Shown here one piece after another: positions 34,490-42,182 of a DNA stretch of 42,298 nt (its first letter is position 1; the number at the start of each line of letters is the position of its first letter). The position numbers and the translations under genes are program-made. The notes below the pieces were generated by a model, which worked only from the letters and a program-made list of their open reading frames with translations, ran no database searches and had not been told where the DNA came from. This DNA comes from Calothrix sp. HK-06 (lineage in GTDB: Bacteria > Cyanobacteriota > Cyanobacteriia > Cyanobacteriales > Nostocaceae): contig NZ_MRCD01000055.1 of assembly GCF_001904745.1 (NCBI RefSeq), positions 13,119 to 55,416 on the forward strand. Reading direction: 5' to 3'.

Positions 34490-35197
34490 CTACAGTGTAT
34501 CTGGGTCTATACCCATTTCTCTTAACTTTTGTGCCAGTGCTTGCGCGCGTTGCTCGGCATCTTGCGCGCGCACTTCAGCAACTTGCGCGCGCTCGTCACC
34601 AGTAGGCAAAACAGTACCATCTTGATAGCACCAGCGTAACCAAGTATCCTGCCTACCTTCAAATTGTCCATCCCAGAGGGTAACGCCTAAATTTATTTGT
34701 TCGAGCCAAGTGTCTGAAGTCTCGAAATAGCGCATTCCCCTAAGTTCATAAATATATAGTTCTTTGTCTCCTAATTGTTTTGTTGGGTCATACACTATGT
34801 AGTAACTTACCCGCATTCGCTGATAGATTTTCAGCTTTTCCCCTAGTTCGTCACCATCTTTGTTAGAAACTATTTCAATTGCTACTTCTGGCGGTTTACC
34901 AAACTTCCACATCATGTAGCAACGATTTTGCTTTTCCCACCAATTAGCTGCTACTTGCACATCCAAGCTAAGAAAGACATCAGGTACTACAGGAGGTTTT
35001 GAGTCAGCATAATAAATACCGACATTAGCTGAGGCTAAAAATGTTTGATTTTGTAAAGAGCTATAAGACGAACCAACTAATAAGCGTTGTTGTTTTTCAG
35101 ATGCAAAGTTATCCACTGGCTTATCATCTTCAGTAACTAGCTGGTTGGCATCTGGTACGTAGAAGCAATCATCTTGTATTAAAAGTTGCTCAACCAT
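34490..35197 (-). CDS. Uma2-family endonuclease-like protein
   Basis: About 235 residues from ATG 35197 (GTG 35209 is an alternative). Uma2/DUF820 hallmarks of the PD-(D/E)XK fold: PPVVPDVFLSLDV (the PD part, about 68-80), PPEVAIEIVSNKDGDELGEK (the ExK-type part, about 101-120) and KLKIYQRMRVSYYIVYDP. Uma2 proteins are very abundant in cyanobacteria and mostly uncharacterised. The C-terminal tail is a short coiled segment with a seven-residue repeat RAQVAEV/RAQDAEQ/RAQALAQ. At the DNA level it is a 21-bp tandem repeat in which each unit carries GCGCGC. Product target unknown. Confidence 0.85.
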   Translation of the reverse strand: MVEQLLIQDDCFYVPDANQLVTEDDKPVDNFASEKQQRLLVGSSYSSLQNQTFLASANVGIYYADSKPPVVPDVFLSLDVQVAANWWEKQNRCYMMWKFGKPPEVAIEIVSNKDGDELGEKLKIYQRMRVSYYIVYDPTKQLGDKELYIYELRGMRYFETSDTWLEQINLGVTLWDGQFEGRQDTWLRWCYQDGTVLPTGDERAQVAEVRAQDAEQRAQALAQKLREMGIDPDTL

Positions 35198-35340
35198 GAT
35201 TTTATCCACAACTTAAAAGCGTTACTTCAATATATAACACTTACATTTGAGTAGCGCACGATTCAATTATACCCCCAGAAGGATTGCTTTAATCAGAATT
35301 CTTCATCAAGCTAGGTTGAAATGGTCAAGAGGAAATCGAA

Positions 35341-35829
35341 ATGCAACGACAACAACTTGGCAAATGGCTACTCAGCGCCGCAGCACTTTCAACAATTATT
35401 GTACCCATCGGTGTAGATGCGGTTGTATTAGCTGATGGTCATATGAATAATCCTGCATGGCTACCACATGCAAAGTTACATTGTGCAATGTCATTTTTCG
35501 CTGCTGTATCATTAGGAGGCGCCGCATTAGCAATATTGAGAGCGCGCCCTGTAACTGATAAATTTTCAATGGGACTTGCAACATTTCTAAGCTGTACCTT
35601 TTATATTGGATTAATTGCAGCAGGATTTTGGCCTGGTACTTCCTACGGGTTTATTGGCGACCCAGTTCTTGGCGATTTTCCTGAACCACAAATAGGAGGA
35701 ATCACGATTTATCCAAATGTTATAGCCAGCGTAATTACTATAGCTATTGCCCTTGCAGGTTACTGGTTAATAAGTCAAGTTAATGAACCAGGTAAGATCA
35801 ATCAACCTTTAGCAGTAAAAGATAATTAA
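35341..35829 (+). CDS. Small integral membrane protein
   Basis: 162 residues, four hydrophobic segments by eye: about 9-32 (WLLSAAALSTIIVPIGVDAV), 48-68 (CAMSFFAAVSLGGAALAIL), 78-98 (GLATFLSCTFYIGLIAAGF) and 125-147 (VIASVITIAIALAGYWLI). Conserved-looking polar parts are HMNNPAWLPHAKLH between helices 1 and 2 and the PGTSYGFIGDPV loop. Proteins like this occur in many bacteria as unnamed membrane proteins; I cannot assign a function. The N-terminal region may be read as a signal anchor. It stands alone, and the 143-base gap before it shares its start region with the divergent Uma2 gene. Confidence 0.75.
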   Translation: MQRQQLGKWLLSAAALSTIIVPIGVDAVVLADGHMNNPAWLPHAKLHCAMSFFAAVSLGGAALAILRARPVTDKFSMGLATFLSCTFYIGLIAAGFWPGTSYGFIGDPVLGDFPEPQIGGITIYPNVIASVITIAIALAGYWLISQVNEPGKINQPLAVKDN

Positions 35830-35886
35830 TCTTGAAGCGCTAATTAGTTTATATTTGAAAAGTTTCCAAATAGACTATAGCTTAAA

Positions 35887-35918
35887 ATCCCCCCTTATCA
35901 AGGGGGGTTGGGGGGATT
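35887..35918. repeat. CCCCCTT...AAGGGGGG hairpin repeat
   Basis: ATCCCCCCTTATCAAGG then GGGGTTGGGGGGATT. Strong C/G-rich stem of a type common between cyanobacterial genes, in the convergent gap before the remnant genes. Likely terminator. Confidence 0.6.
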
Positions 35919-35947
35919 AAACGCGCGAATTGCATACTAAATATTAT

Positions 35948-36391
35948 TTAATTACCATTAGTGATGACTTGCTGACATTTAGTTAAAAAATTCTCAACCT
36001 CTGAATGTTGGGGAAACAAGCGTTTTACTAACTGGAATTTTTGTAATGCTTGCAAGTAACGACCTTGGCTGTAAAATTGTAATCCTTTGCGATATTCCTG
36101 GTTTACTAATCCTTGTTTGTTGGTAATGTTTGCAGAGTCTAGAAATTCTTGAATTGTATCGCTAGTAAAAATAAAGGTAAAATTATCGTCGGGACCAAAG
36201 GTTACTAAACCGATAACTTCGCCTTGCTCATTGAGAACGGGACCGCCCGAATTTCCTTTAGGTACAGGAGCGGTAATTTTTATGACAGGTGTACCGTCTT
36301 TCAGGTTTTTCTTGGCAGAAACCTGACCGCTAGTAAAGCTAGCTTCATAGAAAGATTTTTCGTTAAATAAGGGTAAATCTTCTACTAACCC
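35948..36391 (-). pseudogene. Trypsin-like serine protease, C-terminal remnant
   Basis: An open stretch of 147 codons preceded in frame by a stop and lacking any start codon. It holds the active-site serine segment VPKGNSGGPVLNEQGEVIG of a chymotrypsin-fold (S1/DegP-like) protease and a C-terminal TPR-like tail (YRKGLQFYSQGRYLQALQKF, then QLVKRLFPQHSEVENFLTKC). The His and Asp of the catalytic triad, which belong in the N-terminal half, are missing. It begins GLVEDLPLFNEKSFYEASF. This is a 5'-truncated gene, so probably not expressed as an active enzyme. Confidence 0.85.
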
Positions 36392-36526
36392 TTAAATTTA
36401 TTCGGTTGTCTTGATTGGGAAGTTTGAACTCAAGGAATAATGTAGAAACGCAATATATTCTCATGCTTAAGAACTATTTTGAGTGCGTTTATACAATAAT
36501 TGCTACTTAAGTGATTTATTTGATGA

Positions 36527-36835
36527 TTATGGCATCAACCGGAAGGAGTTAAAAAAGTTTTTAGTATCACTGACTTGAGGATTTTCATTGCCTCCAACTA
36601 AGAGCATATACATCCGTTGGTTAACAATAAAAACTCTACCGGTCAAAGTCATTCCTTCTTTTTCATCCCACAGTTTAATTTCTCTACCTGGATATGCACC
36701 TAAAGTCAGATTTTGCTGACTTAATAATTTTTTCCCATCCTCTAGCATTCCTTGTACCATCGAGTCTAGTAATTCACTTGATCAAACCTGAGTTAAATCA
36801 GTTTTAAAGTCAGCATAGCTAACCATGAACACATT
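36527..36835 (-). pseudogene. 5'-truncated protein fragment with in-frame stop
   Basis: The frame FMVSYADFKTDLTQV, stop (TGA at 36782-36784), SSELLDSMVQGMLEDGKKLL, then QNLTLGAYPGREIKLWDEKE, ends NFFNSFRLMP. It reads as the C-terminal half of a cyanobacterial protein family whose N-terminal half (with a PEGGF-type segment) is missing. Downstream of the TGA a 77-residue frame from ATG 36760 remains, which could be mistaken for a gene. Upstream frames are closed. The function of the family is not known to me. Confidence 0.75.
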
Positions 36836-36840
36836 TATCT

Positions 36841-37199
36841 ACATATTCAAAACGGTATACTCCAGAAACTAATGCTTTAGATTGGGTAGGGAAAGTAGTA
36901 AGAGAAAAAATAATTAATAATTGGGAATCGTTAGAGGAAGAGAAACAAGCTAGTCAACGTTTATTGGAAGCACGACAGGAAGAGGAAAAAGTTAATCAGC
37001 GTTTATTAAAAACACAGAAAAATACTAAAAAAGCTTTGAATAAAGAAAGGAAAGCCAAGCAAAGTTTACTCGAAGCACAAAAAATACAGAGATTGTTTTA
37101 GAAGAAGAAAAAAAAGCTAATCAGCTTTTGGATGCAATTGTGTTTATGATATTGGCAAGAGTGGGATTATCCTACTCATTAGCCCGCATATTTATCTGA
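36841..37199 (+). pseudogene. Coiled-coil gene remnant, two frames, no start
   Basis: The plus-strand frame after a TGA reads YSKRYTPETNALDWVGKVVR, then EEEKQASQRLLEARQEEEKV and KERKAKQSLLEAQKIQRLF, stop at 37099-37101. The series continues one base over as LEEEKKANQLLDAIVFMILA, RVGLSYSLARIFI, stop at 37197-37199. So a coiled-coil protein with heptad pattern EEEKxxxQRLLEAxx has lost its 5' end and has a frameshift. Its end overlaps the convergent BrnA gene by 28 bases. Parent family not recognised. Confidence 0.65.
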
Positions 37200-37441
37200 C
37201 TTAATTCCTCGCGCACAACTCGCTGTAAAATTTCTTCTAAAGGTTCCCGACGCTGTTGTACGTATTCACGCAAGGCATTATTTATCAAAGTCTGATAGTT
37301 TCCACCACCAGCTTTTCGGACTTGTTCGCGAAACCACGTCAAAATATCATCATCTAAACAAATTGTAATCCTTGTTTTACCTTCGCTTGTAGGCTCAATA
37401 GCTCCACATTTACCTTGACTAAAATCATACTCAGTATCCAT
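37172..37441 (-). CDS. brnA: BrnA-family antitoxin (orphan)
   Basis: 89 residues with the BrnA signature TRITICLDDDILTWFREQVR, AGGGNYQTLINNALREYVQ: a ribbon-helix-helix DNA-binding domain near residues 22-62, with a C-terminal helical tail. BrnA normally neutralises the RNase BrnT and represses the brnTA operon, with brnT just upstream. Between 37442 and 37638 I see no BrnT frame, so this antitoxin is an orphan. The surrounding 1.2 kb is full of remnant genes. The ATG at 37441 has GGAA upstream (AAAAGGAATAAATC). It may still repress some promoter or serve as decoy. Confidence 0.85.
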   Translation of the reverse strand: MDTEYDFSQGKCGAIEPTSEGKTRITICLDDDILTWFREQVRKAGGGNYQTLINNALREYVQQRREPLEEILQRVVREELSQINMRANE

Positions 37442-37638
37442 GATTTATTCCTTTTCCTCATACTGCTATTGTAAAAATCAGGTGTGTAGTATAATTACTT
37501 ATTCTTTCCAATTATAAGATGCCTACTAATTGTGGACTGGTCAGTAATTTAAATGAATAGGCACCGTTGTAATATTGTAGTTCATTAAAATGAACTTGTG
37601 CTATCAGCATGGGAATGAAATTCCCATGCGGGTCGATA

Positions 37639-39021
37639 TTAAATCGCGCGCGATAATTTCCTTTCTCTAGTCGCTTTATGCGCGTCAAAAATCACAGCAA
37701 TATTACGAACTAGTAATCTACCTATCTCCGTCACCCCTATATATTGTTTTGATAAATTAACCAGTCCATCATCTTCTAACAAATGTAATTGCTGGACTTC
37801 ATGAGCAAAATACTCATCAAATACGATATTGTATTTATGCTCAATTTCTTGTTTATTAACTTGCATACCTGACATAATAGTCATGACAACATCACGACGT
37901 AGCATGTCATCCCAAGTTAGTTTATAGCCTTTACAGGTTGCTAAATTACCTGCTTCTATGGCTTGGTAGTATTCTTTAAGTTGCTTATGGTTTTGAGCAT
38001 AAGCTTCTTGCAGCATACTTACTGATGTGGCGCCAAATCCAAATAATTCAGCTTCTTGATGTGTCGTGTAACCCTGAAAGTTACGTTTAAGCGCATTTTC
38101 GTTTTGTGCAATAGCAAGTTCATCATCGGGTTTAGCAAAGTGATCCATGCCAATAAACAGATACTTGCTACTCGTTAACTCCTCAATAGTCATTTGCAGA
38201 ATTTCTAACTTTTCAGAAGGCGCCGGTAGTGCATTCTCATCTATATTCTTTTGTACAGGTTTTACCCAAGGTACATAAGCAAAGTTAAATACCGCTATTC
38301 TATCTGGGTCGAGGGCAATTGTTTTTTGAACTGTTTGATGGAAACTCTTTAAATTTTGATGAGGTAATCCATAAATTAAGTCAACATTGACACTCTCAAA
38401 CTCAGCTTCACGAATCCAACCCATCAGATTAAATATCATATCTTCTGGTTGAACTCGATTTACAGCAGCTTGAACTTGCGGGTCAAAGTCTTGAAGTCCA
38501 AAGCTAATGCGGTTAAATCCAAGTTCGCGCAAAAAGAATATATAATCTCGGTCGATGTAACTAGGGTTTATTTCGATTGAAACTTCAGCATTAGAATCAA
38601 TCTTGAAGTTCTTCTCAATATGCTTCCAAATATACCCAACTTGCTCAGTACTTAGATAATTAGGAGTACCACCACCCCAGTGAATTTGTACAACCGGACG
38701 GTCAGAGTCGATTAATTTGGCAGTTTGCTCGATATCGCGCGTTAAATACTCTACATAAGGTACTGCAATATTCTTATTACCAGAAACAACAATATTGCAA
38801 CCACAGTAATAACAAGCACTCTGACAAAAAGGTATATGAAAGTACAAAGAAAGCGGAGTTTGACGAGCATTTGAAAGTGCAATTGCATCTTTAAAATCTT
38901 GCTCAGTAAAACTTTCTGTTAACTCTGTAGCGGGAGGGTAACTAGTGTATCGGGGTGTGGGTGTATCGTATTTTTTGATTAAATTCAAATCAAACTTCAC
39001 ACCAGGTAATTGAAAGACCAT
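37639..39021 (-). CDS. hemN: Oxygen-independent coproporphyrinogen III oxidase
   Basis: 460 residues, full-length HemN. Radical-SAM cluster motif CQSACYYCGC with Cys66, Cys70, Cys73 (and Cys75); GGGTPNYLS follows as the SAM-binding region; N-terminal YDTPTPRYTSYPPATE is diagnostic of the HemN class. It converts coproporphyrinogen III to protoporphyrinogen IX without O2, in the cytoplasm. It lies 126 bases downstream of the heme oxygenase gene on the same strand, with the acsF-type gene divergent. In Synechocystis chlAII, ho2 and hemN form a set induced at low oxygen by the MarR-type activator ChlR; the same set, rearranged, is inferred here. It is not the HemW-type paralogue because of the N-terminus. 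Confidence 0.95.
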   Translation of the reverse strand: MVFQLPGVKFDLNLIKKYDTPTPRYTSYPPATELTESFTEQDFKDAIALSNARQTPLSLYFHIPFCQSACYYCGCNIVVSGNKNIAVPYVEYLTRDIEQTAKLIDSDRPVVQIHWGGGTPNYLSTEQVGYIWKHIEKNFKIDSNAEVSIEINPSYIDRDYIFFLRELGFNRISFGLQDFDPQVQAAVNRVQPEDMIFNLMGWIREAEFESVNVDLIYGLPHQNLKSFHQTVQKTIALDPDRIAVFNFAYVPWVKPVQKNIDENALPAPSEKLEILQMTIEELTSSKYLFIGMDHFAKPDDELAIAQNENALKRNFQGYTTHQEAELFGFGATSVSMLQEAYAQNHKQLKEYYQAIEAGNLATCKGYKLTWDDMLRRDVVMTIMSGMQVNKQEIEHKYNIVFDEYFAHEVQQLHLLEDDGLVNLSKQYIGVTEIGRLLVRNIAVIFDAHKATRERKLSRAI

Positions 39022-39050
39022 TTGATTCGTTATAAGGTAATGGGGATAAG

Positions 39051-39138
39051 AACCTAACCCCCCAACCCCCTTCCCTTAAAGGGAAGGGGGAGTGTATTTA
39101 CTCCCCTCTCCTTGTAGGAGAGGGGTTGGGGGAGAGGT
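39051..39138. repeat. Double hairpin repeat between heme oxygenase and hemN
   Basis: Two G/C-rich inverted repeats: CCCCCTTCCCTTAAAGGG with AAGGGGG, then CTCCCCTCTCC with GGAGAGGGG, flanked by CCTAACCCCCCAACC. It may make transcription read-through from heme oxygenase into hemN partial, or stabilise mRNA ends. Confidence 0.6.
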
Positions 39139-39147
39139 TTTAAATAA

Positions 39148-39864
39148 TTACTTAACAGGCGCCACTTCGGTGCTACCTTGGTTATGGCTACGAATGAGAG
39201 AGTTATACATAACTTGACCAATTGCTTGAATCAAACTACCTTCCATATCTTGCGCTGCTAAATTATTTAAATGGAAAGCATAGTTTGCCTCTGCAACAAC
39301 TCTATCAGCAGTCGCATCATCAAGTGGTAGCGCATTCAACGCTTGACGATATTTATCTTTGAACGCATTTTTATCAGGTATTTGCTCAAACTGATAAAAT
39401 GAAGTTCCTTGATAACCTTCGAGTTTTAACGCATTCTGAGCAATTTTTTGAAACATCTGACCACCCGAAAGGTCTCCCATATACCGGGTGTAAGAATGCG
39501 CTAATAATAATACAGGTTCTGAAGCAGCAATTTCTCGAATTCGGTTGATATAAGTTTGTGCTGCTGGTAATAGCGAGATTTGCTTTTTCCAGTCTTTACC
39601 ATAGTAAAATTCCAAATCTTTCTCTAAATTTGCTGTACGGTTTAGTTCAGGAAAATAAAGCGGTTTGATAAATGGATGTTCACGGTGTTGCTGTAATGCT
39701 GCTTCGAGTGTACTGTAAACAAAATATAAGTTACCCAAAAACTTCGCAAAACATCCTCTATCTACAACACCTTTGAGAAAACATTTTGTGAAACCTGCAT
39801 TTTCCGCTGTTGTATGTGCTTTTTGTGTACCCGTGCGGAGTTTAATAGCTAAATTGCTACTCAT
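39148..39864 (-). CDS. ho: Heme oxygenase (biliverdin-forming)
   Basis: 238 residues, typical cyanobacterial heme oxygenase. The proximal His17 lies in GTQKAHTTAENAGF; the distal helix is YTRYMGDLSGGQMF; other matches are FLGNLYFVYSTLEAAL and EANYAFHLNNLAAQDMEG. It opens heme to biliverdin IX-alpha with O2 and ferredoxin, giving the precursor of phycobilins. Together with hemN and the acsF-type gene it resembles the low-oxygen gene set with ho2, so it is more likely a ho2-type than the housekeeping ho1; this is inferred from context only. An AAGG ribosome-binding site precedes the ATG. Confidence 0.93.
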   Translation of the reverse strand: MSSNLAIKLRTGTQKAHTTAENAGFTKCFLKGVVDRGCFAKFLGNLYFVYSTLEAALQQHREHPFIKPLYFPELNRTANLEKDLEFYYGKDWKKQISLLPAAQTYINRIREIAASEPVLLLAHSYTRYMGDLSGGQMFQKIAQNALKLEGYQGTSFYQFEQIPDKNAFKDKYRQALNALPLDDATADRVVAEANYAFHLNNLAAQDMEGSLIQAIGQVMYNSLIRSHNQGSTEVAPVK

Positions 39865-40238
39865 GTTAAATACCTTAATAATTCTAATGCATTGCTAGAA
39901 ACAAAAAGAACTTACACGAGTATTCCCAGAAACTTTCACAGAGTGTAGAGAGAGATATTCTGTACTGTGGCGCCTGACCACTAACACAGATTCCAGCCAT
40001 TGCTTAGTTCTACCAAAAATTCTAAGATATTTCTACATGCACAGACAAACAAGTATTCATATAGTTATTCATAAATATTTACATTAATGTACTAGCGCCT
40101 TTTGTAAGGTAGGCATTGCTCACCATACGTACACAGCCAGTGAAAATTCATTTTCAAATTTATTTGACAAATTATGGAAATAAAGAATTCAATATGATTA
40201 GATGGCTATGTGGCAATCAATCATAGTGAAGGTTTTAT
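39865..40238. promoter_or_regulatory. Divergent control region, heme oxygenase / acsF
   Basis: 374 bases between the divergent ATGs. The region holds a perfect dyad at 40141-40156 and, close behind, TTGACA (40164-40169) as possible -35 with TTCAAT (40188-40193) as a weak -10. No ORF seen. This is the expected place for an oxygen-responsive regulator such as ChlR. Confidence 0.5.
40141..40156. promoter_or_regulatory. Palindrome TGAAAAT-TC-ATTTTCA upstream of acsF
   Basis: Perfect 7-2-7 inverted repeat ending 7 bases before the TTGACA. The position, centred about 55 bases before an expected transcript start, fits an activator site of MarR type. Not a proven site. Confidence 0.45.
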
Positions 40239-41330
40239 ATGGTTCAGGTAAACTCAGTTTCACAGACAGGAAAGTTAAAATCAGGTGTAAAGGCGCCTGT
40301 TCAAGAGACACTATTAACACCTCGGTTTTACACTACTGATTTTGAGAAAGTCGCGCAAATGGACTTGTCGGCTGACGATAAGGAATTGCGGGCAGTAATT
40401 CAAGAGTTAAAAGCAGATTACAATCGTCACCACTTTATCCGTGATGAGGAGTTTAAACAAAGTTGGGAACACATTGATGGGCAAACGCGACTCGCATTTA
40501 TTGACTTTTTAGAGCGTTCATGCACTTCTGAGTTTTCAGGATTTTTGCTGTTCAAGGAGCTAACACGGCGCCTCAAAAATAAAAGTCCGTTGTTATCAGA
40601 AGCATTTGAATACCTAGCACGCGATGAAGCACGTCATGCAGGGTTTATCAACAAAGCAATGGCGGATTTTAACTTGTCACTCGACTTAGGCTACTTAACC
40701 AAAAATAGAACCTACACCTTTTTCCCACCAGAGTGGATAATATACACCGTTTATCTATCTGAGAAAATAGGTTACTGGCGCTACATTATCATGTTCCGTC
40801 ATTTAGAAAAACGTCCAGACTATCAATATTATCCTTTGTTCCGTTACTTCGAGAACTGGTGTCAAGACGAAAACCGTCACGGAGACTTTTTCAAAGCACT
40901 ACTACGTTCTCAACCTCAACTTTGGGATAACTGGAAAGCACGCTTATGGGCACGTTTTTTCTTAGTAACAGTATTTGCCACCCATACACTCACAGTACTA
41001 GAACGGGCAAACTTTTATAAATCTCTCGGTATTGACGCGCGACAATATAATATTCAAGTTATCGAAGAAACAAACAAAACTTCCGCACGCGCATTTCCCG
41101 TCATCCTAGACACCCAACACCCAGCATTTATGCCAGCAATGGAACGCTGTTCCAACCTCAACCTACAGTTAAAACTGTTAGATATTAAATACAGCAATAG
41201 ACCTGCTATATTTAATGTCTTAAAATTCTTCCACAAACTGCCCCTAATGATAGGTGTAATGTGGTATATGCTACGGCTATTCATTATTAAACCTATTGAC
41301 GCTGAAGCTACACGTCAACAAGTTCATTAA
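40239..41330 (+). CDS. acsF: Mg-protoporphyrin IX monomethyl ester oxidative cyclase
   Basis: 363 residues, complete AcsF/ChlA. The diiron ligand motifs are visible: DEARHAGF with Glu130 and His133, and DENRHGDF with Glu211 and His214; other family blocks are RHHFIRDEEFKQSW and RSCTSEFSGFLLFKEL. It forms the isocyclic ring of chlorophyll from Mg-protoporphyrin monomethyl ester using O2. Cyanobacteria often have two copies, one used at normal oxygen (ChlAI) and one at low oxygen (ChlAII). The neighbours hemN and heme oxygenase suggest this is the ChlAII type, but sequence comparison is needed to settle that. The ribosome-binding site GAAGG lies 7 bases before the ATG. Confidence 0.95.
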   Translation: MVQVNSVSQTGKLKSGVKAPVQETLLTPRFYTTDFEKVAQMDLSADDKELRAVIQELKADYNRHHFIRDEEFKQSWEHIDGQTRLAFIDFLERSCTSEFSGFLLFKELTRRLKNKSPLLSEAFEYLARDEARHAGFINKAMADFNLSLDLGYLTKNRTYTFFPPEWIIYTVYLSEKIGYWRYIIMFRHLEKRPDYQYYPLFRYFENWCQDENRHGDFFKALLRSQPQLWDNWKARLWARFFLVTVFATHTLTVLERANFYKSLGIDARQYNIQVIEETNKTSARAFPVILDTQHPAFMPAMERCSNLNLQLKLLDIKYSNRPAIFNVLKFFHKLPLMIGVMWYMLRLFIIKPIDAEATRQQVH

Positions 41331-41410
41331 AGATAGGCGCCTGTAATCAGTTATATTTAGAATTCTCTGCGTAAATTTTCTTTTATATTATTATTGCTTA
41401 GTATATTTAT

Positions 41411-41447
41411 GATGTTGGGTTCTGCTTGCGCTTTACCCAACCTACAT
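41411..41447. repeat. TTGGGT...ACCCAA hairpin repeat, copy 2
   Basis: TGTTGGGTTCTGC...GCTTTACCCAACCTACA. Same stem as at 33541-33571. In the gap between acsF and the LOG-family gene; a terminator role is possible for the convergent pair. Confidence 0.55.
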
Positions 41448-41461
41448 AAATGATATAAACC

Positions 41462-41488
41462 ATCCGTTACATCCGTTACATCCGTTGC
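41462..41488 (-). repeat. 3 x 9-bp tandem element after the LOG stop
   Basis: On the minus strand GCAACGGAT, GTAACGGAT, GTAACGGAT, beginning at the last base of the TAG stop. Perfect copies; the clearest of the five elements. Confidence 0.75.
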
Positions 41489-42155
41489 TAAATTTCACAA
41501 CCTTGTAGCCACTGAGAATGGTGTTTTCTCAGTACAGATGTAGCCTCAGCAAAATTATTTACACAGTAAGGAATTTGCATATCTTTAGGACTGGCAAGTT
41601 GATCTTGCACATTGACCATATATTTATCTGCCCAGTCTACTAATTCTGACCACATTTCCCCAACTAAAATAAAAGGCATATTATTCAATTTACGTACTTG
41701 AAGTAATTGCCATATCATTAAAGCTTCCAAGGTAGTCCCAATACCACCAGGCACTACTACAAATGCATTAGAAAGCAAAACAAAGTGGTGTAAGCGTGTG
41801 AAAAATGTTTGGTTCTGATACATTTGTTCTACAAAGGGATTAGCGCTTTGCTCGAAGTCTAAGTTTATGCGAATACCAATAGAATTAGTTAAGCGCTCTT
41901 TATCGGCTAAAAAGCTACCTTCATTTGCTGCTTGCATTAAACCAGGCCCACCACCTGTTACAATGTCGCAACCCATTTTTGTGAGTTCACTAGCAAAATA
42001 TTTCACACCATTATATAGTGGGCTATCTGACTGTAAGCGCGCGGAACCAAATATAGTTACGCGGTAACGTTCACAGCGTGGAGGTTGGATGCTAGTTAAG
42101 TTATTTAATACTTGCCAAAGCCCTAATATAGACTCTTCTTTTCGTCATTAGTCAT
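41488..42155 (-). pseudogene. LOG-family (TIGR00730/lysine decarboxylase-like) protein, N-terminal frameshift
   Basis: The body is a LOG-family Rossmann protein: VTIFGSAR, CDIVTGGGPGLMQAANEGSF, NPFVEQMYQNQTFFTRLHHF, and VVPGGIGTTLEALMIWQLLQ (the PGGxGTxxE signature). LOG proteins hydrolyse cytokinin nucleotides to free base; many bacterial members act on other nucleotides. The natural start seems to be ATG 42155 (MTNDEK...), but it is one base short in a run of A (TTTT on the plus strand, 42139-42142), so the ATG frame ends in a stop and the rest (EESILGLWQVLNNLTS...) is in another frame without ATG. The only in-frame ATG, at 42006, removes the first beta strand. Frameshift in a homopolymer may also be a sequencing error. 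Confidence 0.75.
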
Positions 42156-42182
42156 AATGGGGCGGGTTTACGAGATTTTAGT

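Noticed and set aside
36527-36760. Intact 77-residue gene
   Set aside because: Family-like sequence continues upstream through an in-frame TGA, so it is the tail of a broken gene.
41867-42067. Plus-strand frame opposite the LOG gene, and the many frames opposite the haemagglutinin-like gene
   Set aside because: Shadows of strongly supported genes on the other strand, with no start signals.
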